From positions 124,001-188,000 of the forward strand of contig NZ_BONX01000045.1 in NCBI RefSeq assembly GCF_016862935.1: 64,000 nt of DNA, written 5' to 3'. This document shows positions 60,899-64,000 of the stretch, piece after piece. The DNA comes from Plantactinospora mayteni. Lineage in GTDB: Bacteria; Actinomycetota; Actinomycetes; Mycobacteriales; Micromonosporaceae. The notes under the pieces were generated by a model. That model ran no database searches, had not been told where the DNA came from, and was given only the letters and a program-made list of their open reading frames with translations. Position 1 is the stretch's first letter, and each line of letters starts with the position of its first letter. The translations under genes were made by a program, and so were the position numbers.

Positions 60899-61953
60899 TC
60901 CGCACCCTCCGGCGCCCGGAACGACTCCTCCGGGATGTCGGTGCGCGGGGTGATCGCGTTCATCGCCGGCACCACCTCCTTGCCGAAGCGGCGGATCGCG
61001 GCGATGGTCTCGTCGCCGTCCATGGTCGGCCACTGCGGGCGGATCAGCAGCGGGTCCACCGGCAGCGTGGTGACCAGGTCGGTCAACTGGTTGACCACGT
61101 CCTCGGGGGTGCCGATCACGGCGTGCCCGGAGACGGCCTTGGCGAACTCGTTCTCCAGGTCGGTGTCCGCCATCACGTCCAGGCCCTTCTTCGCGTACGT
61201 GAGGTAGCGCCCCTGGGCGACTCGGGCGTACTCCACCATGGCCTGCTCGCGGCTGTCCGCGATGAGGCAGTTGCGGCGCAGCGGCTGCGGGGTGAACTCC
61301 TTGCCCCGCTCCGCGAACCCGTCCCGGACGACGGCGTACCGCTTCGCGACCTCGTGCTTCGGGGCCTCGGGTGGGCAGGCGTAGGCATCGCCGTACTTCG
61401 CCGCCCGCCGCACGCCGGGGATGGCGTGCGCGCCGATCCAGATCGGCGGGTGCGGCTGCTGGACCGGGAACAGGTGCGGGTGTACGTCCTCGAGGGTCCA
61501 GTACCTGCCCTGGTGGTTGACGGTCTCCTGGGTCCAGAGCTTCTTCATCAGCTCCAGCGACTCGTCGAACCGGCCGGCCCGCTGCTTGTAGGGCACGTCG
61601 AGGTAGTCGAACTCCTCGGGCCGGTAGCCCAGGCCGGCGCCGAAGATCAGCCGGCCCTCGGTGACCACGTCCAGGGTCGCGATCTCCTCGGCCAGCAGTA
61701 CCGGGTGGTAGAGCGGCGCGATCATGATCTGGGTGACCAGCCGGACGTCGGGGTCGACGTCGGCGGCCAACCGGGCCAGCAGCGGCACGGGCTGCAACCA
61801 GCGCAGCTCGCCGTACAGGAAGTGCTGCCCGATCGCGATGTACCTGAAGCCGCTCTCCTGAGCGGCTGCCACGATGCGCCGGACATCCGCGAACTGCCGC
61901 GCCGGGGTGACCGACTTCGGGACGTCGCTCAGGAGCAGACCGACCTGGACCAT
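60895..61953 (-). CDS. Luciferase-like (LLM class) flavin/F420-dependent oxidoreductase, second copy
   Basis: A 352-residue luciferase-superfamily TIM barrel with GQHFLYGELRWLQPVP, LIFGAGLGYRPEEFDYLD and PPIWIGAH. It resembles the copy at 40525-41529 in these motifs and probably performs a related oxygenation on a later or earlier intermediate. ATG 61953 has AGAGG upstream; the frame extends further but reads through the SDR gene. It follows that SDR by 43 bp and couples to the CoA ligase. Confidence 0.9.
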   Translation of the reverse strand: MVQVGLLLSDVPKSVTPARQFADVRRIVAAAQESGFRYIAIGQHFLYGELRWLQPVPLLARLAADVDPDVRLVTQIMIAPLYHPVLLAEEIATLDVVTEGRLIFGAGLGYRPEEFDYLDVPYKQRAGRFDESLELMKKLWTQETVNHQGRYWTLEDVHPHLFPVQQPHPPIWIGAHAIPGVRRAAKYGDAYACPPEAPKHEVAKRYAVVRDGFAERGKEFTPQPLRRNCLIADSREQAMVEYARVAQGRYLTYAKKGLDVMADTDLENEFAKAVSGHAVIGTPEDVVNQLTDLVTTLPVDPLLIRPQWPTMDGDETIAAIRRFGKEVVPAMNAITPRTDIPEESFRAPEGAE

Positions 61954-61996
61954 TGCTGCCTCTTCTCTTGCCTGGGGAACCAGTGACGGCGCGGAG

Positions 61997-62791
61997 TCAG
62001 CCGGAGGCCGGCAGTCCGCCGCCCGCCCAGCCGCCATCGACGGGGAGGACCACTCCGCTGATGTAGCTGGCCTGGGGTGATGCGAGATAGAAGACCGCGT
62101 CCGCGATCTCGTGCGGCTCGCCCACGCGCTCCAGGGGGATGCGGCCGAGGTACTGCTCGTTCGACGCCGCACCGCTGGCCACGGCGGCCCGCTGCATCTC
62201 GGTCCGGATGGTGCCGGGGGCGACCGCGTTGACCCGGATCCCGTCCGGTCCCCACTCCATCGCCAGCGAGCGGACCAGCCCGTCGATCCCCGCCTTCGAG
62301 GCACAGTACGCGGCGCGGCCGGCGAAGCCCTGCGAGGCGCAGATCGACGAGAGCATCACGACGCTGGAGCCGTCGGTGAAGTAGCCGCGCGCCACCCTGG
62401 CCCCGACGAACGCCGCCCGCAGATTCACGTCGATCAACCGGTCCCACTCCTCGAGCGGGTACTCCGTGGCGGGACCGGTCGAGTGCACGCCAGCGTTCAC
62501 GACGTACGTCCCGAGACCGCCGCCGCCGAGTTCGGCCGCTCGTTCGCACGCGCGGGCGACCGTCTCGGGGTCTCCGGCGTCCCCCACCACCGCGTCGTGC
62601 CCGGCACCGAGACCGCTGGCGAACGAGGCCGCGTCGGCGGAGACGTCGAGCGCGACCACCGCGTGCCCGGCAGCGGCGAACCGCTCGGCGATAGCCCTGC
62701 CGAGGCCACGGGCGGCGCCGGTGACGACGACGCCACGAGGGCGTTCGGCGGCAGCCGGTGCAGCGCTCTCGGCTGCGGAAAGAACGCTCAC
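61997..62791 (-). CDS. SDR family oxidoreductase
   Basis: A 264-residue SDR with TGAARGLG (22-29), Asp in VALDVSAD (NAD), VNAG in place of NNAG, LSSICAS, active site YCASK and ending SYISGVVLPVDGG. I chose GTG 62791, which has GAGGAG upstream; the open frame to 62959 passes through the promoter motif. It leads the eight-gene unit down to the CoA transferase. Confidence 0.87.
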   Translation of the reverse strand: MSVLSAAESAAPAAAERPRGVVVTGAARGLGRAIAERFAAAGHAVVALDVSADAASFASGLGAGHDAVVGDAGDPETVARACERAAELGGGGLGTYVVNAGVHSTGPATEYPLEEWDRLIDVNLRAAFVGARVARGYFTDGSSVVMLSSICASQGFAGRAAYCASKAGIDGLVRSLAMEWGPDGIRVNAVAPGTIRTEMQRAAVASGAASNEQYLGRIPLERVGEPHEIADAVFYLASPQASYISGVVLPVDGGWAGGGLPASG

Positions 62792-62873
62792 GACGCGCGA
62801 CTCCTCATGAGGTCCGAAGGCTGCGACCTGGGCCGCTGCCCGATGACGTGGCGACGGTAACACTTTGCCGAAG

Positions 62874-62891
62874 TCTCTGACAATCATGCGC
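62874..62891 (-). promoter_or_regulatory. Island motif, copy E (SDR-to-CoA-transferase unit)
   Basis: Reads GCGCATGATTGTCAGAGA on the minus strand and matches copy B at 14 of 18 positions. It overlaps a weak -35-like TTGTCA about 87 bp before the SDR start. Confidence 0.5.
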
Positions 62892-62992
62892 CTGAAATGG
62901 CCGCAGCTCGGGAGTCGAGCCGGAGAGACCGAGCCGCACACCGCGACCGGCATCGTCACCGGAGCGGCCGGACTGGCGCCCGAGGGGGCGCG

Positions 62993-63460
62993 TCACCCCT
63001 CAGCCGCCGACGTCGGTCGGTCCCGGCCGACGTGCGCGTACTGGCTGACCGCCGCCGGCAGGTGCAGGACGCGCTGCACGCGGATCCTCTTGTGGGCGAG
63101 CTTGAGCCGACCGCCCTGCTCGACGTGCACGTCGTCGTACACGCCGATGATCACCCGGGTTCCGTCGTCCTCGAGCATGGTCGCCTGGAAGTAGGCGTGG
63201 GTGACGATCTGGTCGCCGTCCCGCTTCGCGAGCACGTTGGTCACCACGTGCTTGCAGACCGGGATCCGCAGCGCGTTGTGGGCACGGTAGACCTCCAGGA
63301 AGGCCTCGACGCCCTGCTCTGTCGGGTTGTCTCCGCGGGTGATCCTGACGTCGTCCGTGACGATGTCGCGCAGCGTGTCGAGGTCACCCTCGTCAACGGC
63401 GCGGGCGTAGGTGTAATAGAGCTCCGCGCTGCGGGCGCCGAGGGTTGCGGTGTCGGTCAT
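62993..63460 (-). CDS. NTF2/SnoaL-like protein
   Basis: A 155-residue single-domain protein of the SnoaL-like/NTF2 fold: helix AELYYTYARAVDEGDLDTLRD, then strands with VRITRG, YFQATML and a C-terminal RIRVQRVLHLP. Members include ring-hydroxylating dioxygenase beta subunits, steroid isomerase and dehydratases. No dioxygenase alpha gene is visible, so a small dehydratase or isomerase role is likelier. ATG 63460 overlaps the SDR stop by 4 bp. Confidence 0.85.
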   Translation of the reverse strand: MTDTATLGARSAELYYTYARAVDEGDLDTLRDIVTDDVRITRGDNPTEQGVEAFLEVYRAHNALRIPVCKHVVTNVLAKRDGDQIVTHAYFQATMLEDDGTRVIIGVYDDVHVEQGGRLKLAHKRIRVQRVLHLPAAVSQYAHVGRDRPTSAAEG

Positions 63461-64000
63461 CTTGCGGTCAGTCCTCCGTCGATGGGAATGGTCACACCGG
63501 TCACGAAACCGGCGTCGTCACTGGCCAGGAAGGCCACGACCCCGGCGATCTCCTCGGGACTGGCGGGTCGCCCGAGCGGGACCAGGCCGATGAACTCGGA
63601 CATCAGGTCCTGCATGTTCGCGCCCGGGTCACGGCCGAAGAAAGTCGGCAGCATCGGGGTGTCCACGGGACCGGGGCAGATCACGTTCACCCGTACCCGG
63701 TCCGGCGCGGCGAACAGGGCAAGCGCCCGGGTGAAGGAGGTCAGCGCCCCCTTGGTCATGGAATACAGCGGACTGAAGGGCGAGCCGACGAGCGCGGCGG
63801 TGGATGCGGTCATCGAGATCGACCCCGCGCCGTCGGCCTTCTTCACCAGCTCGTACCCGAGGGTCGCAACGTAGAAGGCGCTCTTCACGTTGACGTCGAT
63901 GGCGCGGTCGAAGTCCTGCACCGACACGTCGATGCCACCGGCGCCGGGCATGCCCACCTGGTGGTGCAGCACGTGCAGCCTGCCGTGAGCGGCGTCGATG
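63457..64000 (-). CDS. SDR family oxidoreductase (N-terminus beyond the window)
   Basis: The last 180 or so residues of an SDR; the frame is open through the window edge, so the cofactor-binding start is missing. The catalytic Ser (MTASTAA) and YSMTK are present, with ending GFVTGVTIPIDGG. The usual NNAG reads HQVG (LHHQVGMPG). It resembles the SDR at 38835-39599, which has YNNVGIPG at the same place. It couples to the SnoaL-like gene. Confidence 0.85.
   Translation of the reverse strand, partial: IDAAHGRLHVLHHQVGMPGAGGIDVSVQDFDRAIDVNVKSAFYVATLGYELVKKADGAGSISMTASTAALVGSPFSPLYSMTKGALTSFTRALALFAAPDRVRVNVICPGPVDTPMLPTFFGRDPGANMQDLMSEFIGLVPLGRPASPEEIAGVVAFLASDDAGFVTGVTIPIDGGLTAR

Noticed and set aside
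62993-63460. Beta subunit of a ring-hydroxylating dioxygenase
   Set aside because: The fold matches, but no Rieske alpha subunit gene is seen; neighbours are SDR genes.

Overview
The window is high-GC actinobacterial chromosome, roughly 70% GC or more by eye. Four-base ATGA or GTGA gene overlaps are frequent, twin-arginine and Sec secreted glycosidases are present, and there are luciferase-like (F420-type) oxidoreductases and actinobacterial-style ABC and WYL regulator pairs. A Micromonosporales genus (Micromonospora or Plantactinospora-like) is my best guess; this is inference, as no rRNA or marker gene is present. I see no tRNA, rRNA, CRISPR, phage or insertion sequence.

Left part (1-22.4 kb). 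A truncated ABC exporter opens the window. It is followed by a tightly coupled minus-strand operon of five genes (9285 to 1642): a SWIM zinc-finger protein, an unknown 471-residue protein, a VWA (MIDAS) protein, a MoxR-like AAA+ ATPase and a 1013-residue DUF5682-type protein. This chaperone/VWA/effector arrangement is the best candidate in the window for a poorly understood molecular machine. Next come a drug-exporter type ABC pair divergent from a WYL regulator, a two-subunit molybdenum hydroxylase, an unknown small protein, an MFS transporter, and a module of ribbon-helix-helix regulator, DUF4097 protein, ABC ATPase and ABC permease. The regulator gene starts inside an array of 11-bp-phased palindromic repeats. 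A CPBP protease lies divergent to it.

Middle part (22.4-32.5 kb). This is a plant-polysaccharide island: a GH51 and GH43 arabinofuranosidase operon with a clear promoter, a GH63-like glycosidase, a LacI regulator with four near-identical operators, and a secreted clan GH-A glycosidase with a ricin-type lectin domain. The sugar ABC transporter once expected here is wrecked: the lipoprotein N-terminus of the binding protein is fused in frame to the C-terminal half of a MalG-like permease.

Right part (32.5-64 kb). This is one continuous catabolic island. It holds etfAB, two thiolases, three acyl-CoA dehydrogenases, two CoA ligases, a CoA transferase, an enoyl-CoA hydratase, a MaoC hydratase, a CitE-like lyase, an aldehyde dehydrogenase, a P450, two luciferase-like monooxygenases, an OYE-type reductase, an amidohydrolase, six SDRs, an NTF2-like protein, and two AtuA-family modules (one with DUF4387, one with a separate AtuA C-terminal-like protein). 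The set implies activation of an unknown, probably terpenoid, alicyclic or steroid-like acid to a CoA thioester and its degradation. There is no biotin carboxylase, so it is not the known acyclic terpene route. No regulator gene is present in the island, but five of its promoter regions share an AT-rich motif close to GTGCATGATWACTA, pointing to one regulator encoded elsewhere.
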